From: Ornithinimicrobium sufpigmenti
GTDB taxonomy: Bacteria > Actinomycetota > Actinomycetes > Actinomycetales > Dermatophilaceae
Assembly: GCF_004322775.1 (NCBI RefSeq)
Contig: NZ_CP036403.1
Coordinates: 2,418,001 to 2,482,000 of the forward strand
DNA length: 64,000 nucleotides
Direction: 5' to 3'
Under the pieces are notes generated by a model. It was not told the origin of the DNA and searched no databases. It was given only the letters and a program-made list of their open reading frames with translations. Below are positions 1 to 7,879 of the stretch, piece by piece (position 1 is the first letter of the stretch; every line of letters starts with the position of its first letter). The position numbers and the translations under genes were made by a program.

Positions 1-1767
1 CAGGTCGGCATACCCCTGGCACCGCGCGAGCAGCTCCGGGTGGGGTCCGCGGTCGACGACGCGGCCGTGCTCGACGTAGACGACCTGGTCGGCGAGGGTG
101 ATGGTGGCCATCCGGTAGGCGACGACCAGGACGGTCATGCCCGCGCGGGCCTCCCGCAGACCCGCCAGGATGGCCTGCTCGACGGAGGGGTCGACCGCGC
201 TGGTGGCGTCGTCCAGGACGAGCAGGCGGGGGCGGCGCCACACGGCTCGGGCCAGCGCGATCCGCTGCCGCTGACCACCGGACAGGCTGCCGCCCCGCTC
301 GCCGATGACCGTGTCCAGGCCGTCCGGCAGCTCGCGGACGAAGCCCTCGGCCTGGGCGATGCGCAGCGCCTCCCACACCGACTCGTCGCTCGCGTCCTCC
401 CCCAGGGTGACGTTGCCGCGGACGCTGTCGTCGAACATGAACGTCTGCTGCGCGACCAGGGTGGCCACCGCCGGGATCTCGCCCAGCTGCAGCCGGCGGG
501 CGTCGAGGCCGTCGATCTCCACCCGCCCGGTGTCCGGGTCGACCAGGCGCAGGGCCAGGTTGGTCAGGGTGGTCTTGCCCGACCCGGTCGGGCCGACGAG
601 GGCGGTGGTGCTGCCCTCGGGGATCTCCAGCGTGACGCCGGTGATCGTCGGCTGGTCCTCGCCCGGGTGGGCGTAGACCACGTCCTCCAGCTCCGAGCTG
701 GCCGGGCCGCCCCGGTCCGCGAACGTGTCCGGGCCGTAGCGCATGCTCCCCTCGGCCTGCAGGACGTGCTGCACCCGGTCGTAGCCCACGACCGAGCGCG
801 GGAGCTCCGCCAGCACCCAGCCCAGGGAGCGCACCGGGAAGGCGAGGATCGAGAACAGGTAGGCCATCTGCACCACGTCGGCCGCGCCCAGCTCGCTGCG
901 GGAGACCTGCCAGGTCCCCACGCCGAGCACGGCCAGGGTCCCCAGCGTCGGGATGGCCTCGATGACCGGTTCGAAGACCCCCCGGGTACGACCCACCTGG
1001 ATCAGCGCGTCACGCAGCTCGTGGGTCTGGGTCCGGAAGCGCTCGGTCTCCTCCTCCTCGCGGCCCATCGACTTCACGACCAGGCCGGCCTCGAAGGACT
1101 CGTGGGCGACCTCGGCCACCTCGGCGCGCAGCTGCTGGGCACGGGTGATCCGGGGCGACATGAAGCGCTGGAAGACGACGTTGGCCGCGAACAGTCCGGG
1201 GAAGACCAGCAGGCCGATGAAGGCCAGGAACGGGTCGACCAGCACCATCATCGTGCCGGCGATGAAGAGCATGAACACCACACCGATGGCCATGGGCAGC
1301 GGGTTGAAGACCTGCCAGGTGGCCTCGACGTCGGCGTGCGCGTTCGACAGCAGCTGGCCCGAGGGGTGGGCGTGGTGCCAGGACAGGGGCAGCCGCAGGT
1401 ACTGCCGGGTGACGTCCCTGCGGTACCGGGCCTGCAGGTTGAAGCCGGCGACGGTGGCGAAGACGCGCCGCAGGATGACGCCGATGACGTTGACCACGAG
1501 CACGGCGACCAGCACGCCGAAGACCGTCCACATCGCGGCGGCCTCGACCCGGCGCTGGAGCACGGCGGGCTCGATGTACTGGTCCGTCACGTAGCCGATG
1601 GCCCACGCCGTGCCCACCGTCGCCGAGGCCCACAGCACCGACCCGATCACCGCCACGATGGTGGGGCGCGGCTCGGTCTTCATGCCGCCCCAGATCACCC
1701 GCAGCCCCCGCCGGAGCACCGCACGAGTCGCGACGGGGCGGGGCACCGGTTGGCTGGCGGTGGACAT
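1..1767 (-). CDS. ABC exporter, fused permease/ATPase (3' end cut by window)
   Basis: Half-size ABC exporter that would work as a dimer in the membrane to move a lipid, drug or peptide outward. The first ~330 codons encode a six-helix type transmembrane domain; the rest is the nucleotide-binding domain. Walker A GPTGSGKT lies near residue 390, the signature LSGGQRQR near 495 and Walker B LLVLDDATSAVD near 512. The ATG at 1767 follows GGAGGTCTCCTCACG, a good ribosome site. At least 589 codons are present and the frame is still open at base 1, so little is missing. Many such exporters have an adjacent partner; any partner here is outside the window. The substrate cannot be told from sequence. 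Confidence 0.93.
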   Translation of the reverse strand, partial: MSTASQPVPRPVATRAVLRRGLRVIWGGMKTEPRPTIVAVIGSVLWASATVGTAWAIGYVTDQYIEPAVLQRRVEAAAMWTVFGVLVAVLVVNVIGVILRRVFATVAGFNLQARYRRDVTRQYLRLPLSWHHAHPSGQLLSNAHADVEATWQVFNPLPMAIGVVFMLFIAGTMMVLVDPFLAFIGLLVFPGLFAANVVFQRFMSPRITRAQQLRAEVAEVAHESFEAGLVVKSMGREEEETERFRTQTHELRDALIQVGRTRGVFEPVIEAIPTLGTLAVLGVGTWQVSRSELGAADVVQMAYLFSILAFPVRSLGWVLAELPRSVVGYDRVQHVLQAEGSMRYGPDTFADRGGPASSELEDVVYAHPGEDQPTITGVTLEIPEGSTTALVGPTGSGKTTLTNLALRLVDPDTGRVEIDGLDARRLQLGEIPAVATLVAQQTFMFDDSVRGNVTLGEDASDESVWEALRIAQAEGFVRELPDGLDTVIGERGGSLSGGQRQRIALARAVWRRPRLLVLDDATSAVDPSVEQAILAGLREARAGMTVLVVAYRMATITLADQVVYVEHGRVVDRGPHPELLARCQGYADL

Positions 1768-1970
1768 CGTGAGGAGACCTCCGGGGGGCTGGGGGCATGC
1801 GAGAGCCCCACAACCGTCGGCACGCTCCGAAGGCGGGGGCGTCGCTCATTGTCGCACGTCATCCGGGTTGCGGACGCCGGGGGCGACCGGCAGTGCCTGC
1901 CGACGACGGCCCGGTGCGCTCGTCGAGATCATCCGGTCGGTCACGTCGTCCCGTTCGGGCCTGTTGATCG

Positions 1971-2040
1971 ACTGGGATCGGCTGGGATCGGCTGGGGTCG
2001 GGTGGGATCGGCCAGGATCCGCCGGGATCGGCCGGGATCG
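1971..2040. repeat. Seven-unit decamer tandem repeat
   Basis: Seven consecutive 10-bp units close to GCTGGGATCG, the unit boundaries falling every 10 bases from 1971. Variants change one to three bases (GGTGGGATCG, GCCAGGATCC). It fills much of the 310-bp gap between the divergent ABC exporter and the gene at 2078, ending 37 bases before that start codon. No gene was recognised in the gap itself. A 10-bp period is close to one DNA helical turn, so all units would face one side of the helix. Confidence 0.85.
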
Positions 2041-2077
2041 GCGCGCCGGGGCGAGACACCCCGTGGTGAGATGGGGT

Positions 2078-2719
2078 ATGCCGTCCTCCTCGCTGCGCAG
2101 GCTGATCGCCTCGACCGCCACCGACCTGGGGCCCGACGCCCCCACCCTGTGCGACCCCTGGTCCGTCCGGGATCTGCTGGCCCACCTCGTGGTGCGCGAG
2201 TCCCGCCCCGACGCGCTGCCCGGTGTCGCCGCGCCGGTGAAGGCGCTGCAGCGGCACACGCAGTCGGTGCAGGACCGCGTCGCCTCCCGGGAGTTCGAGG
2301 ACCTGGTGGGGCAGGTCGTCGGTGGTCCCGCTCCCTGGTGGCCGACCCGGCTGCCGGTCCTGGACCGGATGGTCAACACGGCCGAGCTGGCGATCCACCA
2401 CGAGGACATGGTCCGCGCGCAGCCGGGCTGGGAGCCGACCGACCTGCCCCAGGAGGTCCAGGCGCAGCTGTGGCGGACCCTGCCGATGGCGGGGCGGATG
2501 ACCTACCGCGGGGCGCCAACCGGGGTGGTCGCGGTCGCGCCGGGGCACGGCCGGGTCGCGCTGCGCAAGCCCCCGGCAGACGCCGGCACGGTCGTGCTGA
2601 GGGGGACGCCGCTGGAGCTGGTCCTGCACGCCTTCGGTCGGGGGGACCACTCCCGGGCGGTCGTCGAGGGCTCGGACGCGGACGTCGCGGCGCTGGCCGG
2701 GCACCGCCGCAGTCTCTGA
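2078..2719 (+). CDS. TIGR03085-family putative metal-binding protein
   Basis: 213-residue protein resembling the actinobacterial TIGR03085 family, related to the DinB/mycothiol-dependent maleylpyruvate isomerase fold. The N-terminal segment CDPWSVRDLLAHLVVRE and the later AELAIHHEDMVRA supply histidines and acidic residues that in this fold bind a divalent metal. The biochemical role is not known; a thiol-dependent transferase or isomerase activity is an inference from the fold. The ATG at 2078 was chosen because the family begins with a short Ser/Leu/Arg-rich helix; the reading frame stays open far upstream but that part has no family similarity. It faces the minus-strand PH-domain gene, the two stops being 71 bp apart across a short repeat. 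Confidence 0.75.
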   Translation: MPSSSLRRLIASTATDLGPDAPTLCDPWSVRDLLAHLVVRESRPDALPGVAAPVKALQRHTQSVQDRVASREFEDLVGQVVGGPAPWWPTRLPVLDRMVNTAELAIHHEDMVRAQPGWEPTDLPQEVQAQLWRTLPMAGRMTYRGAPTGVVAVAPGHGRVALRKPPADAGTVVLRGTPLELVLHAFGRGDHSRAVVEGSDADVAALAGHRRSL

Positions 2720-2769
2720 GGCGGCTCTGAGGCGCTCCGAGGCTGCTCTGAGGCCGGTCTCAGGCCGCT
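2714..2769. repeat. Degenerate 10-13 bp direct repeats between convergent genes
   Basis: Four to five copies of CTCTGAGGC-like units (CTCTGAGGCGG, CTCTGAGGCG, CTCCGAGGCTG, CTCTGAGGCCGG, CTCAGGCCG), starting inside the last codons of the plus-strand gene and filling the gap to the convergent gene. No clear intrinsic terminator with a U-run is visible. Confidence 0.7.
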
Positions 2770-2790
2770 GGGTCCTCCGCGATCCTGAGG

Positions 2791-3324
2791 TCAGGAGTCG
2801 GCGGGAGGGTCCTCCGGGGGGCGGGGCCGCCCCTCGACGGCGAGGTTCTGGTGGTGCTGGATCAGGGCCGCCAGACGGGAGGCCTCCTGGCGCGCCCGGT
2901 CACCGTCGGCGCGCTGGATTGCCATCACCGCCAGCTCCTCGGTGTCGGAGAGCTCCAGGATCGCCCACGCCGTCCCGCCGGAGAAGCCGACGTTGAGGAT
3001 CTGGGCCCACTCCAGCTCGTAGGTCCGGAACAGGTTGACCACGGTCAGGCCGTGCGGGGTGGGCACCGCGCGGATCACGGCATACCGCCACAGGAAGCCG
3101 GCCATGACCACGCCGACCCCGACCAGCGCGATCCGGTTGAGCACGGTGATCGCGGGGCTGACGCCCTCGTAGGTGGGCGCGAAGATCGCGACCACCACGA
3201 AGACGATGATCGACAGCACGGCCATGACGCCGCCGACCCACGCCCCCCGCACCGGGCGGAAGGTGTCGTAGGCGTCGCGCCGCGGGCTGGGGGCGCCGTC
3301 CGGTGTTCCTGGGCTGGCACTCAC
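2791..3324 (-). CDS. PH-domain membrane protein (Rv1417-like)
   Basis: 177-residue membrane protein with two hydrophobic segments (about residues 32-50 and 62-80) followed by a bacterial PH-like domain (AVIRAVPTPHGLTVVNLFRT then YELEWAQILNV). Function unknown. In M. tuberculosis a protein of this type (Rv1417) follows ribH at the end of the riboflavin cluster, which matches its place here behind the FMN-riboswitch gene. Start is GTG at 3324 with only a weak ribosome site. It lies 37 bp after ribM on the same strand and may share its transcript, which would put it under FMN control. Confidence 0.75.
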   Translation of the reverse strand: MSASPGTPDGAPSPRRDAYDTFRPVRGAWVGGVMAVLSIIVFVVVAIFAPTYEGVSPAITVLNRIALVGVGVVMAGFLWRYAVIRAVPTPHGLTVVNLFRTYELEWAQILNVGFSGGTAWAILELSDTEELAVMAIQRADGDRARQEASRLAALIQHHQNLAVEGRPRPPEDPPADS

Positions 3325-3361
3325 CCGGCCAGCGTAGCCCGCCCGCCCACCGCGAACCGCC

Positions 3362-4090
3362 CTACCGGGCGTCGGCAGTCACCGGTCCGGCACCGGTGAC
3401 CGCCGGCTCGGGCGTCTCGTCCCGGGCGGCCCTGCGCCAGACCACGAAGCCCCAGAGGACGAGGCCGCCGTAGACGGCATACATGACCGCCGAGGGGTAG
3501 TAGCCGGAGTGCCACAGCAGCGGCACCCCCACCAGGTCCACCGCAATCCAGGCCAGCCAGAAGTCGACCCATCCGCGGGCCATGGCATAGGTGGCCAGGA
3601 TCGAGCCGACGAAGATCCAGGCGTCGGTCCAGTAGTACCAGGAGGGGGCGTCCCAGCCGAGTCCGACCGACCGGAAGACCCACTGGACCACGACCACCAG
3701 GCCTGCGGCCGCGATGAGGTAGCTGAGCCGCTCCGTGCGGGTGGCCCACCGCGGGGTGATGGCCGGAGCGCCCTTGACGCGGATCTTGCGCGACTGCTGC
3801 CAGCGCCACCAGCCGTAGACGCTGGTCGCGATGAAGAAGACCTGGCGGGCGGCCTGCCCGAACAAGCTGTGCTCCTGGGGGTTGGCGAACCAGACCCCCA
3901 TGAAGACGGTGAAGAGCAGGGCGTTGCCGATGATGCCGATCGGCCACGCCCAGACCGTGCGGCGCATGCCGAGGATCGCCGAACCGAAGCCGAAGACGTT
4001 GCCGACGACCTCCCGCCAGGCGATCGGGTGGCCGAAGACGGTCAGCTCTGCGTAGAAGATGTCACTGAAGATGTCGTTCCAGACGTCCAC
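3362..4090 (-). CDS. ribM: Riboflavin transporter, PnuC/PnuX (RibM) family
   Basis: 242-residue integral membrane protein of the PnuC fold with about seven hydrophobic helices and the typical aromatic pairs (WAWPIGIIGNAL, YGWWRWQQS, WYYWTDAWIF, WVDFWLAWIAVDLVGVPL). PnuC relatives import vitamins by facilitated diffusion. The actinobacterial branch that sits behind an FMN riboswitch (RibM/PnuX of Corynebacterium and Streptomyces) carries riboflavin, and the riboswitch directly upstream supports that over nicotinamide riboside. Start is GTG at 4090; its Shine-Dalgarno GAGAGGA lies inside a hairpin. The riboflavin synthesis genes usually found here are absent. Confidence 0.88.
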   Translation of the reverse strand: MDVWNDIFSDIFYAELTVFGHPIAWREVVGNVFGFGSAILGMRRTVWAWPIGIIGNALLFTVFMGVWFANPQEHSLFGQAARQVFFIATSVYGWWRWQQSRKIRVKGAPAITPRWATRTERLSYLIAAAGLVVVVQWVFRSVGLGWDAPSWYYWTDAWIFVGSILATYAMARGWVDFWLAWIAVDLVGVPLLWHSGYYPSAVMYAVYGGLVLWGFVVWRRAARDETPEPAVTGAGPVTADAR

Positions 4091-4094
4091 GTCT

Positions 4095-4122
4095 GTCCTC
4101 TCGGATCAGGGCGAGAGAGGAC
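4095..4122 (-). promoter_or_regulatory. Hairpin masking the ribM ribosome-binding site
   Basis: On the minus strand GTCCTCTC (4122-4115) can pair perfectly over 8 bp with GAGAGGAC (4102-4095), loop 12 nt. The 3' arm contains the only good Shine-Dalgarno for ribM, GAGAGGA, a few bases before the GTG at 4090. This looks like the expression platform of the FMN riboswitch acting on translation. Confidence 0.7.
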
Positions 4123-4233
4123 CGAACCCCCGCTCGCCGGGTGTGGGCGCCGGGGGTTGCGTGAAGCGACGCGTCGCTCTGTGCGGCTCTGTGCGGCTCG
4201 GTGCCGGTATGCCGTCGCCGGCATCTCGGGCAC

Positions 4234-4250
4234 CGTCGCCTGGGGCGACG
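4234..4250 (-). promoter_or_regulatory. Seven-bp hairpin just after the riboswitch aptamer
   Basis: CGTCGCC and GGCGACG pair over 7 bp with a 3-nt loop directly 3' of the FMN aptamer's closing stem. No U-run follows, so it is a weak candidate for an intrinsic terminator and may instead be a structural linker. Confidence 0.4.
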
Positions 4251-4253
4251 CGC

Positions 4254-4376
4254 GTGCTGCCTCCCATCCGGACTTTCACCGTCGGTCCCGGAGTTTCACC
4301 AGGTCAACCGGCCGCTGGCTGCGGTCGGGTCGCGGACTGTCACCGCCGGTTCGGAATTACACCGACCCCGGAGCAC
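4254..4376 (-). ncRNA. FMN riboswitch (RFN element)
   Basis: The minus strand carries the FMN aptamer motifs in order: GGTCGGTGTAATTCCGAACC, GGCGGTGACAGTCCGCGACC, GGTGAAACTCCGGGACCGA, CGGTGAAAGTCCGGATGGGA, with closing stem GTGCTCC pairing to GGAG..AGCAC. These match the conserved RFN consensus. It lies about 165 nt upstream of ribM and no other gene intervenes, so it should lower importer expression when FMN is abundant. The rest of the gap from 4091 to 4460 holds the two small hairpins noted and no gene. Confidence 0.95.
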
Positions 4377-4460
4377 GTGTGCGGGGACATTCTATACACG
4401 ATCGGGGCCTCCACCCCCGGCCACGCGCCACCCACCCGTGACTCCCCGCACGGTCGCCGG

Positions 4461-5132
4461 TCAGCCGCAGCGATGCCGGGCGGCGGTCTCGCGCAGCTGG
4501 GCGATCCCGGCCGGGACGTCGTCCGCGCCGTACACCGCGGACCCGGCGACGAAGACGTCGGCACCGGCCTCCACGCACTGGCCGATGGTGTCGGCGGAGA
4601 CCCCGCCGTCGACCTGGACCCAGATCTCCCCCCCGCGCCGGCGCACCGCCTCGCGCACCGCCCGCACCTTCGGCATCTGGTCGGTCATGAAGGACTGCCC
4701 GCCGAACCCCGGCTCGACGGTCATCACCAGCACCATGTCGACCTCGTCGAGCAGTTCCTCGTACGGCTCGAACGGCGTCCCGGGCTTGAGGGCGAACGCT
4801 GCCCGCGCCCCTTCGGCTCGGATGGCCCTCGCCACCGCGACGGGGTCAGCGGCCGCCTCGACGTGGAAGGTGACCGACCCGGCCCCGGCCTCGGCATACC
4901 CCGGCGCCCAGCGGTCCGGGTCCTCGATCATCAGGTGCGCGTCCAGCGGCACCGGGCTCACCCGGGCCAGCGCCTCGACGACCGGTCGCCCGAGCGTGAG
5001 GTTGGGGACGAAGTGGTTGTCCATGACGTCGACATGCGCCCAGTCGGCCGTGGAGATGGCCCGGAGCTCGGCCTCGAGGTTGGCGAAGTCGGAGGACAGG
5101 ATCGAGGGGCTGATCTGCAGCTGGCCGGTCAT
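4461..5132 (-). CDS. rpe: Ribulose-phosphate 3-epimerase
   Basis: 223-residue TIM-barrel enzyme interconverting ribulose 5-phosphate and xylulose 5-phosphate in the pentose phosphate pathway. The N-terminal [17 protein letters not shown], the metal/catalytic strand [16 protein letters not shown] and the phosphate-side segments [15 protein letters not shown] and VDGGVSADT are all present, so the active site looks complete. Start ATG at 5132. It follows rsmB on the same strand after 78 bp, as in most actinobacteria, and precedes the FMN riboswitch. Confidence 0.96.
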   Translation of the reverse strand: MTGQLQISPSILSSDFANLEAELRAISTADWAHVDVMDNHFVPNLTLGRPVVEALARVSPVPLDAHLMIEDPDRWAPGYAEAGAGSVTFHVEAAADPVAVARAIRAEGARAAFALKPGTPFEPYEELLDEVDMVLVMTVEPGFGGQSFMTDQMPKVRAVREAVRRRGGEIWVQVDGGVSADTIGQCVEAGADVFVAGSAVYGADDVPAGIAQLRETAARHRCG

Positions 5133-5210
5133 GATCCGACCCTACTGGGAGGCCGACGCTGGGAAGCCACGCCCATGGGGGGTCGGGGACGGATCCCTGG
5201 CCGGTCCTGC

Positions 5211-6776
5211 CTAGCGGCGACGGAGCAGCGCGACGAACATCCCGTCGGTGCCGTGCCGGTGGGGCCAGAACTGCGCCCACGGCTCGGACCCGGCGCCGGT
5301 GTCCTCGAGCACGGCCCCGGAGCGGTCGCGCAGCAGTCCTCGGACGTCGATCAGCTCGACGTCGCCGCGCCGCTTCAGCACATCGCGCACGACCAGCTGG
5401 GTCTCGGCCAGGTGGGGGGAGCAGGTCGCGTAGGCGACGACTCCTCCCGGCCGGGTGGCGTCGAGGGCGGAGGCGAGCAGCTCGCGCTGCAGAGGGCCAA
5501 GGGTGGTGAGGTCCTGCGGTGAGCGGCGCCACCGGGCCTCGGGGCGCCGGCGCAGGGCGCCGAGCCCGGTGCAGGGCGCGTCCACCAGGACCCGGTCGTA
5601 GGTGCCCGGCTCGTGCGAGCCCACCTCCCGGCCGTCCTCGACGGTCACGGTCACCTCCGCGCCGGCGCGCACCGGACCGACGAGGGTATGCCGCACCAGC
5701 TCGGCCCGGTGAGGGCTGACCTCGTTGGCCCGCAGGGTGGCGCCGCGGCCGGCCGCGAGGGCGGCGAGCAGACCCGCCTTGCCGCCCGGGCCGGCGCACA
5801 GGTCGAGCCAGCGCTCGTCCCGTCCCTCCAGCGGGGCATCCGCCAGCGCGAGGGTGAGCAGCTGCGAGCCGGCGTCCTGGACGGCGGCTCGACCGTCACG
5901 CACCGCGGGCAGGTCACCGGGGTCGCCCCCCGCGAGTGTCCACGCCGTCGGCGCGACCGGGGCCGGGCTGGCTCCGGCCTCGTGCAGCTCGGCGTCCTCC
6001 ACGAGCCCGGGGCGAGCCACCAGGGTCACCGGGGCCGGGACGTTGTGGGCCGCCAGCAGCTCGGCGAGCTCGGCCTCGACCGCGGCCGGGGCGACTCCAG
6101 CACCGAGCAGTCCCGCGCGCAGGGCCCGGGCCACCCACTCCGGGTGGGAGTGCTCGGCCGCGGCCCGCAGCACGGGGTCGTCCAGTCCGTCGAGGACGGT
6201 CTCGACCCAGGCCTCCCGGTCGCGCTCGCCGACCCGGCGCAGCACGGCGTTGACGAAGCCGCTGGCGCCCTGGCCGACCTCCTGCCGGGCCAGGCCCACG
6301 GTGGCACTGACGGCCGCGTGGTCGGGCACCCGCATGCCGAGCAGCTGGTGCGCCCCGAGGCGCAGGACGTCCAGCACCGGCGGGTCGATGCTGCTGGCGG
6401 CTCGGTCGGCGGCCACCGAGACGACCCGGTCGTAGAGGCCCTGCAGGCGCAGGGTGCCGTAGGTGAGCTCGGTGGCGAAGGCGGCGTCGCGGCCGGTGAG
6501 CCTCGCCCGGCGCAGGACCTGAGGCAGCTCAAGGTTGGCGTAGGCCTGTCCCTCGTCCACGGCGCGGAGCACCTGGTAGGCCGCCTGACGGGCCGGGTCG
6601 GCAGCGCGGGCGCGTTCCGCTGGACGCTGGGCAGACCGCTGCCGCGGGCCGCGACGGCCCATGGTGCGGTCTGCGTCGCGCCGGCTCCCCCCTCGCCGTC
6701 CCGGGTCGCCACCGCCCTGACGGCGACCACCTTGGCGGTCGCCGCCGCCCCTGCCCCCGGAGGTCGCGTCAGCCAT
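5211..6776 (-). CDS. rsmB: 16S rRNA m5C967 methyltransferase RsmB
   Basis: 521-residue SAM-dependent rRNA cytosine-5 methyltransferase. Residues about 55-200 form the NusB-like RNA-binding domain; the C-terminal half is the Rossmann methyltransferase with [17 protein letters not shown] (SAM site) and the two catalytic cysteines in VDAPCTGLG and YATCSPH. The first ~50 residues are a Gly/Arg-rich basic extension common in actinobacterial forms. The ATG at 6776 was chosen because it overlaps the fmt stop by 8 nt (ATGGCTGA), implying translational coupling. Confidence 0.95.
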   Translation of the reverse strand: MADATSGGRGGGDRQGGRRQGGGDPGRRGGSRRDADRTMGRRGPRQRSAQRPAERARAADPARQAAYQVLRAVDEGQAYANLELPQVLRRARLTGRDAAFATELTYGTLRLQGLYDRVVSVAADRAASSIDPPVLDVLRLGAHQLLGMRVPDHAAVSATVGLARQEVGQGASGFVNAVLRRVGERDREAWVETVLDGLDDPVLRAAAEHSHPEWVARALRAGLLGAGVAPAAVEAELAELLAAHNVPAPVTLVARPGLVEDAELHEAGASPAPVAPTAWTLAGGDPGDLPAVRDGRAAVQDAGSQLLTLALADAPLEGRDERWLDLCAGPGGKAGLLAALAAGRGATLRANEVSPHRAELVRHTLVGPVRAGAEVTVTVEDGREVGSHEPGTYDRVLVDAPCTGLGALRRRPEARWRRSPQDLTTLGPLQRELLASALDATRPGGVVAYATCSPHLAETQLVVRDVLKRRGDVELIDVRGLLRDRSGAVLEDTGAGSEPWAQFWPHRHGTDGMFVALLRRR

Positions 6777-7719
6777 CGAACCGCTCCCCCGTCTCGGGCC
6801 GGACCCCACGGGCCCAGGCGTCCGCGTCCATGAGCCTCTTCCCGTGCGGCTGGACCTGGCCCAGCTCCACCGGGCCGTTGCCGGTGCCGACCAGGACCCG
6901 GCGGCGTCCGGCACGGACCTCGCCGGGTGCCAGCTCGACGTCGACCTCGTCGACCATGTGCTCCGGGTGGACCGCCTTGAGGGGCCCGATCTTGAGCCGC
7001 TCGCCCCGCCAGGTCGTCCAGGCACCCGGGGCCGGTGTGCAGGCCCGCACGGTCCGGTCCACGGCATACGCCGGCCGGGTCCACTCGAGCCGGGCGTCGT
7101 CGACGGTGATCTTCGGCGCGTGGCTCACCCCGTCGGCCGGCTGGGGCTCCGGGACGACCGTGCCGTCCTCGAGGGCATCGAGCGTGGCGACCAGCAGGTG
7201 GGCGCCGGACTCCGCGAGGCGGGCCAGCAGGTCCCCGCTGGTGTCGCGCGGCCGGACCGTCTCGGTGAGCCGCCCCAGCACGGGCCCGGTGTCCAGGCCA
7301 TCCTCCAGGCGGAAGGTCACCGCTCCCGTCACCTCGTCGCCGGCTCGGATGGCGTGCTGCACCGGCGCCGCGCCACGCCAGGCCGGCAGCAACGAGAAGT
7401 GCAGGTTGACCCAGCCGTGCCGCGGCAGCTCCAGGAGGGCGGGCGGGACCAGCAGGCCGTAGGCGACGACCGGGCAGGCGTCCGGGGCCCAGGACGCGAT
7501 CTGCTCCTGGACCTCGGGGGTCCGCAGCGTCGTCGGTGTCAGCACCGGCAGCCCCGCCCCCTCGGCGACCTCGCGCACCGGCGAAGGGCGCAGGGTGCGA
7601 CCACGCCCGGCCGGCGCGTCTGCCCGGGTCAGGACACCGACGACCTCGTGCCGCGAGCCCAGCAGGGCCTGCAGGCTCGGGACCGCGGCCTCGGGGGTTC
7701 CCGCGAAGACGACTCTCAC
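6769..7719 (-). CDS. fmt: Methionyl-tRNA formyltransferase
   Basis: 316-residue enzyme that formylates initiator Met-tRNA using 10-formyltetrahydrofolate. [16 protein letters not shown] opens the folate-binding Rossmann domain and the signature [18 protein letters not shown] holds the catalytic Asn-x-His. The C-terminal OB-like tRNA-binding domain follows. Start is GTG at 7719. It is normally preceded by def or priA; here an ABC importer operon and a 22-bp repeat array sit upstream. It overlaps rsmB by 8 nt. Confidence 0.96.
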   Translation of the reverse strand: MRVVFAGTPEAAVPSLQALLGSRHEVVGVLTRADAPAGRGRTLRPSPVREVAEGAGLPVLTPTTLRTPEVQEQIASWAPDACPVVAYGLLVPPALLELPRHGWVNLHFSLLPAWRGAAPVQHAIRAGDEVTGAVTFRLEDGLDTGPVLGRLTETVRPRDTSGDLLARLAESGAHLLVATLDALEDGTVVPEPQPADGVSHAPKITVDDARLEWTRPAYAVDRTVRACTPAPGAWTTWRGERLKIGPLKAVHPEHMVDEVDVELAPGEVRAGRRRVLVGTGNGPVELGQVQPHGKRLMDADAWARGVRPETGERFDG

Positions 7720-7773
7720 GACATACCTCGCTGCCTCACCGGATGATCCTCACACACGGGCCCGGTGCACGTT

Positions 7774-7879
7774 CGGTCGCCGCAGACCATGTCCCCGGTC
7801 GGAGCAGACCGTGTTGCCGGTCGGAGCAGACCGTGTCCCCGGTCGGAGCAGACCGTGTCCCCGGTCGGAGCGGGGCGGG
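7774..7879. repeat. 22-bp tandem array A at the 3' end of the importer operon
   Basis: Four consecutive 22-bp units begin at 7774, 7796, 7818 and 7840, followed by a decayed fifth that abuts the stop codon of the gene at 7880. The unit core is CGGTCGGAGCAGACCGTG plus four bases. Each unit contains CGGTC..GACCG, able to form a small 5-bp stem. Units two to four differ at very few positions, the first is more diverged. Read on the minus strand the core is CGACCGGGGACACGG, shared with the other arrays in the window. Confidence 0.9.

Noticed and set aside
40..2730. Very long open frame on the plus strand over the ABC exporter
   Set aside because: Low-complexity Arg/Gly/His-rich translation without any family match, antisense to a clear ABC exporter; typical of high-GC shadow frames. 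The same applies to the long plus-strand frames over carB, alaS, aspS and pyrG.
7774..7861. Array A as a CRISPR array
   Set aside because: Units touch directly with no unique spacers, 22 bp is too short for repeat plus spacer, and no cas genes are near. The same holds for arrays C, D and E.
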